A DNA stretch of 64,000 nucleotides from Sweltsa coloradensis (taxonomy: Eukaryota; Arthropoda; Insecta; Plecoptera; Chloroperlidae): contig JAMZAV010001725.1 of assembly GCA_024449915.1 (NCBI GenBank), positions 186,001 to 250,000 of the forward strand, given 5' to 3'. Below, in pieces: positions 1 through 11,055 of this stretch. Within the stretch, counting starts at the first letter, position 1; each line of letters starts with the position of its first letter. The translations under genes were made by a program, and so were the position numbers. A model generated the notes under the pieces. It had not been told where the DNA came from. It saw only the letters and a list, made by a program, of their open reading frames with translations, and searched no databases.

Positions 1-437
1 GCTACAAATACCTGTACGTGTGTGTGTTTCCGTACGATCTTTTGTTTTATATATAAAACAATAAAACATACTTTTATTTATTATTATTATTAATATTTTG
101 CATTCATTTTTTTCATATCAATTAACATAACATGCCATTTTATAAAAGAAAATAGTTGAATGCAAGAGCAACAGAAAGAGCATTTGCCCCGTAGTACTTT
201 CGTACCTGTTACCCTTGGTACACAAAATCCCCACATTATAAAATACGTCGTATCATGTTAAAATTGTACATATCAAATAAACACAACACAATATTAATAA
301 AACACATTAAAAACACTTCCACATCAACAAAAAATCTAAAAACAAATTGCTAATTAAAAAAAACTTGTGTTATGTTCTATGATAATAATAATTGTAAATG
401 TGTAAAACAAGTTATTTCACTTTCTTGTATCTTCCAG
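1..437 (+). other. Intron 3 (3' part) of CTL-1
   Basis: AT-rich sequence without a supportable coding exon. It ends in a pyrimidine-rich tract and the acceptor cttccag used by the CTL-1 terminal exon. Confidence 0.6.
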
Positions 438-589
438 ATCAGCCTTGGAACCAGACGGAGTTTTCGAGATGGGCTCCAGGCAGGCCTGGCGACGCAGGAA
501 CAGACAACTGTATTATTGGGAATTCACTCACTGGTGCGTTATACGACACTGGATGTTCTCACAAAGCTGCATTCATTTGCGAGTTGTAG
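438..589 (+). CDS. CTL-1: last exon of a C-type lectin (5' part lies outside the window)
   Basis: This is the C-terminal half of a C-type CRD. A good acceptor (cttccag) precedes it and it enters in phase 1, exactly like exon 4 of the complete lectins downstream. The translation contains FSRWAPGRPG, GTDNC and GCSHKAAFICEL before a TAG stop. The Cys residues at TDNC, TGC and FIC are the expected CRD disulfide positions. The sugar-pocket tripeptide, usually EPN (mannose type) or QPD (galactose type), is RPG here, so classical calcium-dependent sugar binding may be lost. Bases 1-437 are intron 3 of this gene. The call as a lectin exon is firm; ligand and function cannot be judged from one exon. 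Confidence 0.88.
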
Positions 590-2313
590 AATTGTTACGT
601 GTAGATGACATGATTTTTCCATAGATGATAAAAAGCCCCTAAGGAAATCTGGAACACTCATTTTAATTATTCCTCTAGCTAGCTAGAGCACATACAAATT
701 TAAGTTTTGTATTCGAATTTGAAATTCGTCTTTCAAATCTATCGTATTCTATGCCTTTGGTGAAAGTACGTAATTTTGATTCATTGTTAAATTTGTAAAT
801 TGATCGTTATGCTAAACATTCAATTGAAACAAGTGAACGATGCTTAAAATTACTTAATGGTATCAAGTTTATTTTAATCTAGTGATAACCTGAGTGGTTT
901 CTTTCCCGTACAATTATTGATGAGTACTGTCTTCCCCAATTTCACTATCACCACACGTAGTCTCAATGATGATGATAATGATGATGATGTTTGTAGCTAA
1001 ACGTCTCATAGTAAGGGCACTAAGGCAATTCGAGGCGATGAGTGGTGGGGGATAGATGACGATGAAGGGCAATTTAAAAAAAAAACTATGGTAAGAGACG
1101 GGGTAATAATTTGACGTTGTTCGAAGTCAAAAGTTAAATTATGCTTTCACATTTATATAATTCTTTTTAAGTGATTCCATTGTATTAGAGGAAAATTGTT
1201 AAAAATATTTGCTCCAGGTTAGTACCTTGGCATATTTTGTTGAAACTAAAATGGTGTGCGTTTGCATTTATGATGTTTTCTTGGAAGAATTATATCTTCA
1301 TCAAATGTTGCATTATATATGTATGTTACTATCTTTACTTACTTGTACCGTACTTCATATATAATAAATAAGCAGATCACATGGTCAAGTAATATCTGGT
1401 TTTTTCTTAACCAGCTCAGATAAATAGATTGTGTTGTCAGTGCCTTGTCGCTTACATGCGGATTCATTTGCAATGTTCCACCACACTCGTATAATAATAA
1501 TCATCTAATACAGTACATGTTGCATTAAATGTCTTTGATATCACTAAGAAACTGATTTTAAATTTGGTTTTATTCTTTTTTCACATATTTCCAAAATATG
1601 TGTAGAACTAAAGGTGCAAAATCAACACTGCCTTTCAATACGTAATTATCATAATGTAACTAAGTATAATTATCCTTTGAGAGTGGAACAAAACAGAAAA
1701 CAATGCAAGTGCAAGTTGCAAGTGTATAATATGAAAATGAATGAAATAAATATTATGTTTTAAACAAAGTTTTTGATACAGCACAAACACTGGATAAAAA
1801 AATATAAAAAAGATGCAATTGTACAAAAATAACGAGGAAATCAAGTGAAGAACAACGAAAGGTTTAAATACATCCGCTGTAATTCATTGATTGGTTGATT
1901 GCTTGAAAGCCATTAGTGTAATTAGTATTGGTAGTTTTAGGGCGCTTTAACAGCTAAGATTATTCGCGCCTCCAAGATAAAACAATTTATATGTGTAAGT
2001 TACCACCATGTATACTTCTTTCCAAGGGGTGGAACGTATGGGGTTTGACGCGAGGGGACAAGGGGTGGCCAGGCCTGTGCTGGCCAGAACCAGCCACACG
2101 CGTATGGTGAGGGCAGGGGTTCCCCCACGTCGTGGTGGTCTTCGTCTGTGTCATCATCTGTCCGTGTTGTCGCCAGTATACTCGCGTGGCCATAATCCAA
2201 AAATATAATAACCTATATATTACAGTTGTGATGACGTTTTGATAATCGATCAACAAAACAGATTATTGAAATCTATTGTAAACTTTACTGTAGCTTTAAG
2301 ATAAAAACATTAC
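590..2313. other. Intergenic region CTL-1 / CTL-2, first part
   Basis: No gene recognised. Bases about 995-1075 match the minus-strand 3' tail of the 5S-derived SINEs (GAGGCGATGAGTGGTG). A GC-richer patch at about 2028-2195 stands out from the AT-rich surroundings but gives only overlapping short ORFs with no recognisable protein. Confidence 0.5.
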
Positions 2314-2937
2314 TTAAGGCTAATCCACCGCGTTTTTCTATTTTCCAAAATATGCTAAGTTAAAATATAGTGAATGGCTTTGAAACATGGCTATTTTAGA
2401 AAATCAAAAATATTTTTTCCAAATTTTTCTGATCTGGTACACGGCCAATATAGCCACCTCAAAATAATTTCAAACTTCATTCGCCAGGGCACACCATTCA
2501 ACGTACGGTGTTGTGCTTTTGTGACATTAATTTTTAACTGTTTTTCTATGGACTGACTGAGAGAAAACAGATTTATTTTAACAATTGTCTTTCGAGCGAA
2601 TTTTTTCGTATGGCGGTATTTCTACCGAGTGGTACCGCCAAACGAAAAAATGCGCAGGAAAGACAATTGTTAAAATGAATCTGTTTTCTCTCAGTCAGTC
2701 CAAAAAAACAGTTGAAATTAATGTCACAAAAGCACAACACCCTACGTTGAATGGTGTGCCCTGGCGAATTGAAGTTTGAAATTATTTTGAGGTGGCTATA
2801 TTGGCCGTGTACCGGATCAGAAAAATTTGGAAAAATATTTTTGATTTTCTAAAATAGCCATGTTTCAAAGCCATTCACTATATTTTGACTTAGTAGCATA
2901 TTTTGGAAAATAGAAAAACGCGGTGGAATAGCCTTAA
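2314..2937. mobile_element. Foldback (long-TIR) element flanked by TTAA
   Basis: The two halves are reverse complements over almost their entire length, about 300 bases per arm, meeting near 2625 in a small GGCGGTA/TACCGCC hairpin. The outer ends read TTAAGGCTA and TAGCCTTAA, so TTAA flanks both sides, as for target duplications of piggyBac-like elements. No transposase is present. The arms differ at only scattered positions, which suggests a young insertion or arm homogenisation. Confidence 0.85.
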
Positions 2938-3422
2938 GGAATTATTTGTGTGATTGGTATTTTATTGAAACTTTAAACACAACCATTTTTTTTTTTTAAT
3001 TTCTCAAGTAATATACATTATTCGTATATTTTATTTTTATTTGTTGACGTGGCTTGAACTTTTAAACTGTTATTAGTTTCTTTTATTACATTTTGTTTGT
3101 ACAAGATATTACATACTGCAACAAAACAATTCTTTTACCTGCTAAAACCAAGAACATCGCTTAAAATTAAGATGTACAAAAATATCAAAGAAAGAATTGA
3201 TTTAAAAAACATAAAAAAGAGATCAGTGTGGTTCAACTCTACTGAGAAACATATATTTTTTTAAGGGGGCGGGGAGGGGGATAATATTAATCCCTTTCGA
3301 GTATAACAGGGTTAATTGCATATGCGATTACGGTTGGACCGACCACACGAACAAACTATTGATTAATTAATATGTACAATGAAACTAGTAATAATGTAAT
3401 ACCAATTTCATTTAAACTTATT
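2938..3422. other. Intergenic AT-rich sequence
   Basis: No gene or repeat recognised between the foldback element and the Helentron-like element; a G-rich tract lies near 3264-3281. Confidence 0.4.
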
Positions 3423-4034
3423 GGATGAGCGTCGCGAGCGTAGCGAGCGAAGCGAAGATTCCATTTCACTACACTGGAGAAAAAAATCCGGAATGTTTTT
3501 TTTTTCGTTTGTTCGTTAACATGATTCCGGCCAAACCGATAGTCCAATTGCGATAAAATTTTGTAGAGGCCTTCGAAATCTCTGAACTTAGAACTGGCAC
3601 GTTTTTGAGCGCAATCGGGAAATTTTTTCTCATAAAAAACGCAATTTTACGATTTTTTTCGATTTTTAAAAAATTTCTTCGACTTATAACACCTACATGC
3701 TTTATCCGATTGTAATGATTTTTTCACAGAACCTTAATTTTATGAATTAATATATTCGTGTTAATAATTATTTCTTATGCAAATTGCAATTGTACGATTT
3801 TTTTCTTTAATAAAAATTACGATAAATTAAAACATTTAAGTTAATTGTTAATTTTATTTAATTTAATGATAAAAATTAAGCTAATTTTTAATTTAATTTA
3901 ATTTAATTAAAAGAAATATTCGACTAAGTAATGATTTTTTTCACAGAACAACAGAAAATCCGCGTAACACATGGCATCTCAATGCACCATATACGCTCAT
4001 CCAAAAACGCGGCGGGACTTAAGCGTTTTCCTAG
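3423..4034 (+). mobile_element. Helentron/HINE-like non-autonomous element, family A
   Basis: It starts GGATGAGCG followed by GCGAGCG-type repeats, carries CGCTCATCC near the other end as a subterminal inverted repeat, then the hairpin AACGC...GCGTT and the end CCTAG followed by T. A terminal 5' repeat, its subterminal 3' partner, a 3' hairpin and no target duplication are the hallmarks of Helentron-type rolling-circle elements. No Rep/helicase coding is present. Confidence 0.75.
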
Positions 4035-4635
4035 TATTATATAATACCTATGCTATCATATATTTACTAATGCCAATTGGTCTCCCCACTTTTCTCTTTA
4101 AACGTGCAAACCTGCCATGACTGAGTGACATTCTGTGCAGTGTTTAGTTGTTATGTTTTAATTCATGACAATGTGCATTGATTCCTTTTGATAATGTTTG
4201 CTTTGAGTATTTTGTGTTGTACTGTAAGTTCACACTAATGTAGTTTTCGCTTTTAAACCTAAAATTGTATTGACCCTATTGAGAATGTGAGATATCACAT
4301 CGAAACATCGGTCTATTGAGAATATACACCGCAATATAACCGAAAAACCACGTACATAAACAACGGCCACAAAAATCTCCACATACGTAAATAAATTTAT
4401 TAATTTGTTACCATCTTTGCTGTCACGGCTCAGAACTGTACATTTGATTTCTCTCAGCAACCGAGGCCATCCATATAGCATGGCTCTATTAAATAACATA
4501 CTATGACAAACAAGATAAAAACGCCAAATGTTAGTTAAACATAGTGATAGATGTGTGCGTGTCCATTAAGGATTTCTTCTCAGAAATGACGCCCATTTCC
4601 CCTCAACTGTCTCCGATAATTTTCCCTCCACTCCT
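4035..4635. other. Upstream region of CTL-2
   Basis: No gene recognised. The last ~100 bases hold a pyrimidine-rich proximal promoter block that is partly shared with CTL-3 (CCCTCCACTCCTTA). Confidence 0.45.
4593..4602 (-). promoter_or_regulatory. kappaB-like motif upstream of CTL-2
   Basis: The minus strand reads GGGGAAATGG, similar to the GGGRNNYYYC-type Rel/Relish sites of insect immune promoters but not a full match. It lies about 80 bases before the ATG; CTL-3 has GGGGAAATCA at a similar place. Candidate only. Confidence 0.25.
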
Positions 4636-4643
4636 TATAAAAA
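4636..4643 (+). promoter_or_regulatory. TATA box of CTL-2
   Basis: TATAAAAA sits 46 bases before the ATG at 4682, giving a predicted start site near 4662-4668 and a very short 5' leader. The flanking CCCTCCACTCC block is shared with the CTL-3 promoter. Confidence 0.5.
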
Positions 4644-4681
4644 CTGGTCAAAACTCTCGTGTCGCAGAAGAAAGTGTTACA

Positions 4682-7600
4682 ATGACTAGCATGGAGTGTC
4701 TGGTAGGGCTGATTTGCATTCTGGTGGCTCTGACCTCTGTTCTGTCCGAAGCTACACCAGAGCAACAATGTCAAACACCAAAGAAAACAACAATTAAATT
4801 CTCGTTAAACAGTCGTCAAAATAGTACAGGGTACTGGATTTCACAGGTAAGTAAACAAACATTGTATTTAATCATCAATTAACAATAATTAAGAAATTAG
4901 ATTTATACATAGATTGGCCTAATTATCTAAGGTCCCGGGTTCAATACCCGATAGAGTAACTTTTTTCATTTCTGTCTAAAATAACATCATAACGAAGTCA
5001 TATATGCCTCCTTTAAGAAAAAAACATCAAAATACATACATGCTGATACTTAATTGCGAATTATTCCAAGAGATTCTAGTGAATACTGGCAAAACTGGCA
5101 AATAAACAAATTTGTTTTGTTTGCCATATAAAGCTTAATTTTCATTTGTATTGAGATATAATTTGTTACATAATATTATAGAAATAAATAAATTACCCCG
5201 ATTTTTTTTTAAATAAATATAAGTAAAGTAATGTGACATATTACCCTCAGATAGACTTCGAGAATAGTGGTGGAAGCCGCACCTCATCTGGTGATATGGC
5301 GACGCCCACTTGGTCTATGGGGTTGGAGCAGAGCACAGAGGCGTGCGTTGGGGAGACGTCTACCTTACATTCGAGAATTACTCTAGCAGGTGAGTCTCTA
5401 GACGACCTTTTCAATAACACCTACAGAATTATCCCATATAAATTATAAATAAAGGAAGAAGCTGGTTTTATACACATCACCGTACGGTTTTGTCCTAAAG
5501 TAGCAGTCGCTCAGACAACAAACCAATATCACAGTAAAAACGGTTTTAAACGGGCTAACTGGTTCGTGTCTTTTCGCTTCTTTAGATTTACCATAGCAGT
5601 CTGAAAAAAGAACGCTGAAAGTTGGTTGAATTAAAGAACAACATGAATAAAAATGTTTTGTTTTTTTACGAGATATATGCAAATTTTGGGTCAAAAGGAT
5701 ATGAAAGTTCAAGGGGCAATACTTAATTTTGAGCAATGCTCTTTTTACTGACACAACTTTGTCTCCGGACTGAGTACCAGGGATAATAATTTTCTAATAA
5801 TGTTCGATTTGCGATTTTTTGTCACATGGTACAAATAAGAGTTTCGAACCGGTGGACGAAAAAAATCGTACATCAAATATTTCAGGAAACTATTTTCTCT
5901 TATACTCGTAGGGGAGGCAGAATGTATTTAAACAATAAAAAAAATTGTAGCTCAAAATTATGTATTGCACCTATAACTTTACTTTTCTTAAAGACCCAAA
6001 AATTTGCATAAAAGGAACAAAAGTGAGCTATTGTCCCGTCAAACAAATCTTTTTATTCTTGTTTAATCAAGTACCTCTTTCACTGGACCAACCTTCAGCT
6101 ATTTTCCTTTAACTTTCGAAATTTCATTTAGAGTGCTCTGGAATAGCCAAACACGAGATAAATTGATAGTTGTGATCAACATAGTTACCCGACTTTGATG
6201 CCCAACTTTACTTTCTAGCCTTGATACACGAGCAAAAATAAATAAATAAATAATAAATAAATTTTTTTAGAATCTGCCCACGTCAGTTTATATAACTGAT
6301 TTTCAGTGGGGGACTTTAAATCAAAGCGCCAAGCAACCCTGCAGGCCCGACGCAATCGGACGAAATGAGCATACCAACCAAAGATCCATATTTTTAATAG
6401 GAAATATAGCAATCATGGGATGGACAGTGCGAACACCCGCGAATCAACGCCAAATCAACAGGCCGATTCAGAACAACTTTGAAATTTATTATGTGCTTCG
6501 TTGCTAGGCGGCTCCAAAGTCACCGTTTACAACTCCTAAGCTAGAACTGAATGACTTAATCCAAATCAGATGTTAAAATTTCTGATTTAAAGCGGGAACC
6601 GAACCCTGGACTTCTGCTTGGGAAGCAGATACGTTTAACACCAGACCAACGAGCCACAAAACAAGCCAAACGAGCCACACAAATAAATTGGTGACACCTA
6701 CTGTTGTCATTGGTGATCAACGATCACGTGATACTGTGAAGATATCTGATTGGAAGTAAATAACTTTTATTGCCAAGTAGTTCAGATTGTTAAACATTAA
6801 TGGTTGTTGCACAAAATTGTCTTGATCGTTCGTTCAGGCAGCCGGCAATATGCATGTAATCAATATTGCACACTAACTCCTCCTTACAACATAAATAAAT
6901 AAAATGTATTTGTATTTAGAGTCTACCCAATCAGTTATATAACTGATTTTCAGTAGGGGACAGTAAACCAAAGCAACCAAGCCAACCCTGTAGGCCCCGA
7001 CGCAATTGACGAGTGAGCGATAACCAACCAAGGATCGATGTTTTTTTAAGGGAAAGTTGGTGAAAATCGGGTGAAAAAACGAAATAGTTACACAAAATAA
7101 AAAAAGTGTTTTATGCTTTAAATAGATCTAGTAAGTTGAAAAAAATTAAGCTTTTTAAATTTAGTAGGTTGTTTATGGTATATATTTATAAAGGCGTATG
7201 TATGATAAGTATAATTTTAAGAATATATATATTTATTTATGGTTTGACGTAGTTTAAAAAATCGATTATAATGAATATAATGTATGTAATATATTATAAT
7301 TATTTATAAAAATGTTCTTTTAAATATTTTTATTTTTATTAATTAGATAAATATTAATAGTACTTATAATTTGTTTTTGTAATTTCGTTCATTGTTCATT
7401 ATCGCCACTATTTTTAAACCACGTATTGCTTATTGGGTGAACATATTATTCCTGAACTATTGGTCCGAATTCGCTGATATTTTTTTTGAGCTCATGGTAC
7501 TTAGACTAACAATCCGGGTGGTCGTTTTTTGCATCAGTTGTGATTTACTACATGTAGAAAATTATGTGAGTCATATGTTTATTTGATTATTAAAATATCA

Positions 7601-9911
7601 ACACTTCATGACCAGTAAAACTCAAATGAATCAAAAGCACAAAAAAAACAATCACCTTGATTGTGCAATGGAGATACCTGAACGTTTTAAACTTAACCCT
7701 AGCCTTCTAATTCTAAATCTATAGTCTATAGTATAGGAAATATAGCAATCAGTGGTATGGACATTACAAACCCGCGGATCAACTATGTTATGGTAACTAT
7801 TCCATTAAATTAAAGAATTCATGTGCTTTATATTTCAGAGTGCAAATGCAACAAATCTATAGTAATGAGTTAGGCTTCATGTTTCAGTGCCTGATATGGC
7901 TATCCCCGCCAAGTCCATCCCTGAAGGCTACGAGTTGTTCCCGAGAGTGGGGTACTACAAGTTTCACCCCGAGGCTGCGATATGGGCTCGTGCGCGTCAG
8001 GTCTGCGCAGAGGAGGGCGGCCATCTTATTGTCATCAACTCGGAGTACGAGGCTAACGTTGTGAAGCAACTCTTCACGCGGTTTCCCAAGGAGAAGATTA
8101 CAAACTATTACCAAAGTCTCTATGAGTGGGTTTGGGTTGGAGTTTACGAACAAGGAGTCAACGGCCAATACTTCACTATATTAGGTAGGTTTCTAACACA
8201 AATATTACAACATTTGGAATTTTATTAACAATTTTGATAACAACACGACACAGTTTAAACTCTGAAATAATGATTGTTTATTTACTAAAAATATAATAAT
8301 GATTGAGCACTATACATGCACCCTTACCGACCATTTTTTATGAGCTAATAGAGGAAGCGATCGATTGGTCTTATAATCTAGATTTTTTGCTGGCGCTTGA
8401 GTAAATAATGTATCCGTGAAGCATAAATAAACTTTCAAGGTCATGTAAATGTCTACTAATACTACTTATAACTGTCCCCCACTGAAAATCAGTTATATAA
8501 CTGAGTGGGTACACTCTTAATACAATTTATTATTTTTATTTTTTATTTAATAATAATCTGTAGCTTTATCATTGTGTGGTCATTGTATGTGTATCTGAGT
8601 GAGCCTAGAAGATGTGGACAGAGTAAATTAGATAACAGGTAGTGTAGGTCTAATCAATATTAGAAATTACTTTATTTTAGTTAAGTTATTATAAAATAAT
8701 GATTTTTTTGTCATTGTTGTTATTTGTCAATATTTAAATAGTGGTACGCGTTAGTATAAAAAAACGATTTTACTAGCAGTAGTAAAAAGACATTCGCCAT
8801 ATTCAAAGAAGAACGTTAATTTCATAGAAGTATTTAACTTTTATGTTTTAACAAACAGTTTTACCAACATGAACACATTTGATCATATCACAGTTTTTGT
8901 TAAAGCTGGTATAAAATAACACAAAACTAAAAATAATGGCTTGTTCAGCTTTAAATAAAGTCTTCCACTGAAAATCGGTTATGTGTCTGATTGGGCTGAC
9001 TGCAAATACGTATTTATTTATACACCTTACCTACACCTACAATACACCTACGGGAGTATTAGTTTTAAAGTTAGTAGAGTTCATTATAATATTTAAAACC
9101 TTTAAGTGGAAAAAACTCTATTCCGTCTTCAGGTTCCTTGTTAAAAACAAAAACATTATATTATCAAAAATATATCAAAACAAACAAAGACAATAGCCAA
9201 GGTCGATAAAAATTAAACATTTCACACATGGAAGTTGACAAAAACAAGGTAAACAAATAAAAAGGCTATTTCTTAGTGTTTACTAAAGGAATCCACATTG
9301 AGGGAAAAAGGTACTCGGCTGGCTTATACATGTGTCTTTTAAAACCTACGGGAGTGTTTCCCGACTAAGTACTGTTCTATCCATTCAGATGTATAATGCA
9401 ACTACAATTCAGAGATCAAAATGTACAAGTCCTGATGGTCTAGTGGTTAAGACGCCTGCCTGGAATGCGGGAGACCCGTGGTTCGAATCCCGGTTGAGGC
9501 GGACTTTTTTAACGTATTTATTTGTTTTTATTTTTAGCCACATACAATCAAATCAAGGATTTAGTTTTAGCTGCTTGGCAAAACATGTGCATACAGAACA
9601 GATATTGTATTTATTCTGATAACCATGGTCATGAAATCATTATTCATTTAAACACATCCTAAATAATGTATACATCTGAAGAAGTACCGTAAAGTTCTCC
9701 AACATTTTATGCCGTAGCTTATTCAAATCTGATCAGTTATATAATTGTTCTATTCACAGGGGGTTCGCTGAACAACACTGGATTCTCTCGCTGGTACCCT
9801 GGTCAACCTGATGGTCCAGGTACCGATGATTGTTTACTGGCATTATCACGGAGTGCTGGCCTCAATGACTATCCGTGTATTCACGAAGCTCCATTTATCT
9901 GCGAGATTTAG
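4682..9911 (+). CDS. CTL-2: secreted C-type lectin, hemolymph LPS-binding-protein type (4 exons)
   Basis: Exons 4682-4846, 5251-5389, 7888-8184 and 9760-9911 join in phase to 250 aa. Exon 1 encodes a signal peptide (CLVGLICILVALTSV) and the family N-terminal motif KFSLNSRQNSTGYWISQ. Exon 2 is a divergent segment with one Cys (EACVG). Exon 3 opens the CRD (GYELFPRVGYYKFH, QVCAEEGGHLIVINSE, WVWVGVYEQG). Exon 4 closes it (FSRWYPGQPDGPGTDDC, LNDYPCIHEAPFICEI, TAG). QPD points to a galactose-type pocket; LND stands where WND is usual. All four CRD cysteines are present. Role inferred from the family: soluble pattern recognition of bacterial surfaces in hemolymph. Exon 1 and promoter closely resemble CTL-3. 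Introns 2 and 3 contain SINEs. Confidence 0.9.
4926..5010 (+). repeat. Fragment of tRNA-derived SINE
   Basis: A B-box-like segment (GGTCCCGGGTTCAATACCCG) runs into TTTTTTCATTTCTGTCTAA, the same 3' body seen near 10085. Only the 3' half of the tRNA-like head is recognisable. Confidence 0.5.
5390..6229. other. CTL-2 intron 2, first part
   Basis: AT-rich intron sequence; nothing recognised besides short chance ORFs. Confidence 0.45.
6230..6662 (-). mobile_element. tRNA-derived SINE, near full length, family S3
   Basis: Read on the minus strand, a tRNA-like head starts near 6660. Its anticodon arm TCTGC-TTCCCAA-GCAGA carries CCC, and a B box GGGTTCGGTTCCC follows. A ~300-base body ends in the block GATTTTCAGTGGGGGAC / ATATAACTGA (on +) and an ATTTATTTATT tail. 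Truncated relatives lie at 6895, 8468, 8962, 23725 and 52905. The acceptor stem does not close, so it is a SINE and not a functional tRNA gene. Confidence 0.65.
6895..7785 (-). mobile_element. SINE family S3 copy split by an insertion
   Basis: The 3' part of the SINE (GAGTCTACCCAATCAGTTAT, then CAGTAGGGGACAG) is at 6895-7045. The next body segment (GGAAATATAGCAATCA, GGACATTACAAACCCGCGG) resumes at about 7735-7785. The intervening ~690 AT-rich bases are absent from the copy at 6230-6662, so they look like a later insertion. Confidence 0.5.
8468..8545 (+). repeat. Truncated SINE family S3, plus strand
   Basis: CCCCCACTGAAAATCAGTTA continues into ACTGAGTGGGTACACTC and an A/T-rich tail; this is the 3' end of the element at 6230-6662 in the opposite orientation. 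Confidence 0.55.
8962..9025 (+). repeat. Truncated SINE family S3, diverged
   Basis: TTCCACTGAAAATCGGTTAT and TCTGATTGGGCTGACTGCAA match the S3 3' end with several substitutions, followed by an ATTTATTTAT tail. Confidence 0.45.
9430..9535 (+). mobile_element. tRNA-derived SINE head (family S1)
   Basis: CCTGATGGTCTAGTGGTTAA looks like a pol III A box. The anticodon arm CCTGC-CTGGAAT-GCGGG carries GGA, and the B box is GGTTCGAATCCC. A TTTTTT run follows immediately. A serine anticodon without a long variable arm, plus the SINE-type 3' body, argues against a real tRNA gene. Related heads are at 10683 and 59887. Confidence 0.65.
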
Positions 9912-9959
9912 ATACACAAAACGAAACGATTCGTTCATTCTTGTAAATGGTAAAAACAA

Positions 9960-9991
9960 AATAAAAAATAAAACTATAAATATATAATAAA
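9960..9991 (+). terminator. Polyadenylation signals of CTL-2
   Basis: AATAAA occurs at 9960, 9967 and 9986, about 50-75 bases after the TAG stop. Confidence 0.6.
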
Positions 9992-10675
9992 GTTATCGGT
10001 TTTTCGGTTATGTATATATCAGTACTTTACAGAGAAATTAAAAAACTTACTACACCGGGGAAGAAAAAAACCTTTTCTCCCCTGTGCAGTCACTTTTTTT
10101 TAATTTCTGTCTAAAGTACTAACATAACCGCGTCATAGTCGCCTACTATAAAACCAAGGTTTAACACATATATATAATATATGAAATAAATATAAAAAAT
10201 GGTAAATTCTTGTATTTAGATTAGTATGAGTTAATTTTAGTCTTGAAACTGTTCTACTTAGCCCTAAGCCTTTTAAGTGTATTTAGAAAATGAGTTTTAA
10301 TCTGTTTTTAAGAACGTAACTTCAAACAGATTATGAGACTAGGGGGTCTATAAAAGTATTTTTGGTCGAGCAAAGAGACCATAATTCTTAATAATATTAT
10401 GTAAAAATCTCATTTCTAAAAGGGCCAGATGTAATGTATTCGAATGCAACATGTTATTAAGGTTGGCAGTGTCAGACCACTAAGCCTGTAGATATAGGGT
10501 CTAGACCCTGTGCAGGAATCAGAATGGCTGGGAGTAAGCTAGAAAGGATTTAAAAGGTGACGAATCATGTATTTGAAAGTTGTTAATAAATTATCAATAC
10601 CATTTAAACTGATTTTATTAAACAAATTATGTTCTATAAGCCACCTTGTTGAACACTATCAACAGTAATTATTAA
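9992..10675. other. Spacer CTL-2 / CTL-3
   Basis: No gene seen. About 10040-10145 resembles the 3' body of the SINE fragment at 4926 (TTTCTGTCTAAAGTACTAAC). Confidence 0.4.
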
Positions 10676-10860
10676 CTACAATTCAGAAATTAAAAAAGTC
10701 CGCCCCAACCGGGATTCGAACCACGGGTCTCCCGCATTCCAGGCAAGTTCGAATCCTGGTTGGGGAGGATTTTTTAATTTCTGAATTGTAGTAAATAATA
10801 ACAATTACACCTACGGGAGTGTTTCCCGACCAACCAAATCGAGAAACTTTCAACAGTATT
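10676..10860. mobile_element. Two tRNA-SINEs head to head, forming a small palindrome
   Basis: A minus-strand SINE head (GGGATTCGAACC, CTCCCGCATTCCAGGCA) is followed directly by the B-box half of a plus-strand copy (GTTCGAATCCTGGTTGGGG). Both outer flanks are TTTCTGAATTGTAGT or its complement. The plus copy continues into the S1 body block CCTACGGGAGTGTTTCCCGA. Confidence 0.6.
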
Positions 10861-10983
10861 AATGCTTAACAAAACATTGAACACAAGGAGTTTATTTTGT
10901 GTAGTAGATTTGGGAAGGAATCTCGTACGATCAATTCTTAAACCCGCCTATTTTCTCCTCACTTCCATCACCATTTTCATTTC

Positions 10984-11010
10984 TGATTTCCCCTCCACTC
11001 CTTACTTAAA
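10984..11010 (+). promoter_or_regulatory. Proximal promoter block of CTL-3
   Basis: TGATTTCCCCTCCACTCC (a kappaB-like GGGGAAATCA on the minus strand) is followed by a weak TATA-like CTTAAAG. TCAGTG at 11041 fits an arthropod initiator. The block aligns with the CTL-2 promoter, where TATAAAAA stands at the same spacing. Confidence 0.35.
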
Positions 11011-11055
11011 GACGCAACTGTCAAGTATTAGACGTAGAATTCAGTGAGTGTTACA

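Noticed and set aside
2008..2208. GC-rich patch with overlapping ORFs on both strands
   Set aside because: No splice context, domain or repeat partner seen; composition alone is not evidence of a gene.
6590..6662. Possible tRNA-Gly (CCC) on the minus strand
   Set aside because: Anticodon and T arms are good but the acceptor stem does not pair and the unit continues into a repeated SINE body.
9430..9505. Possible tRNA gene (anticodon GGA)
   Set aside because: No long variable arm expected for tRNA-Ser, acceptor stem poor, and a SINE body follows.
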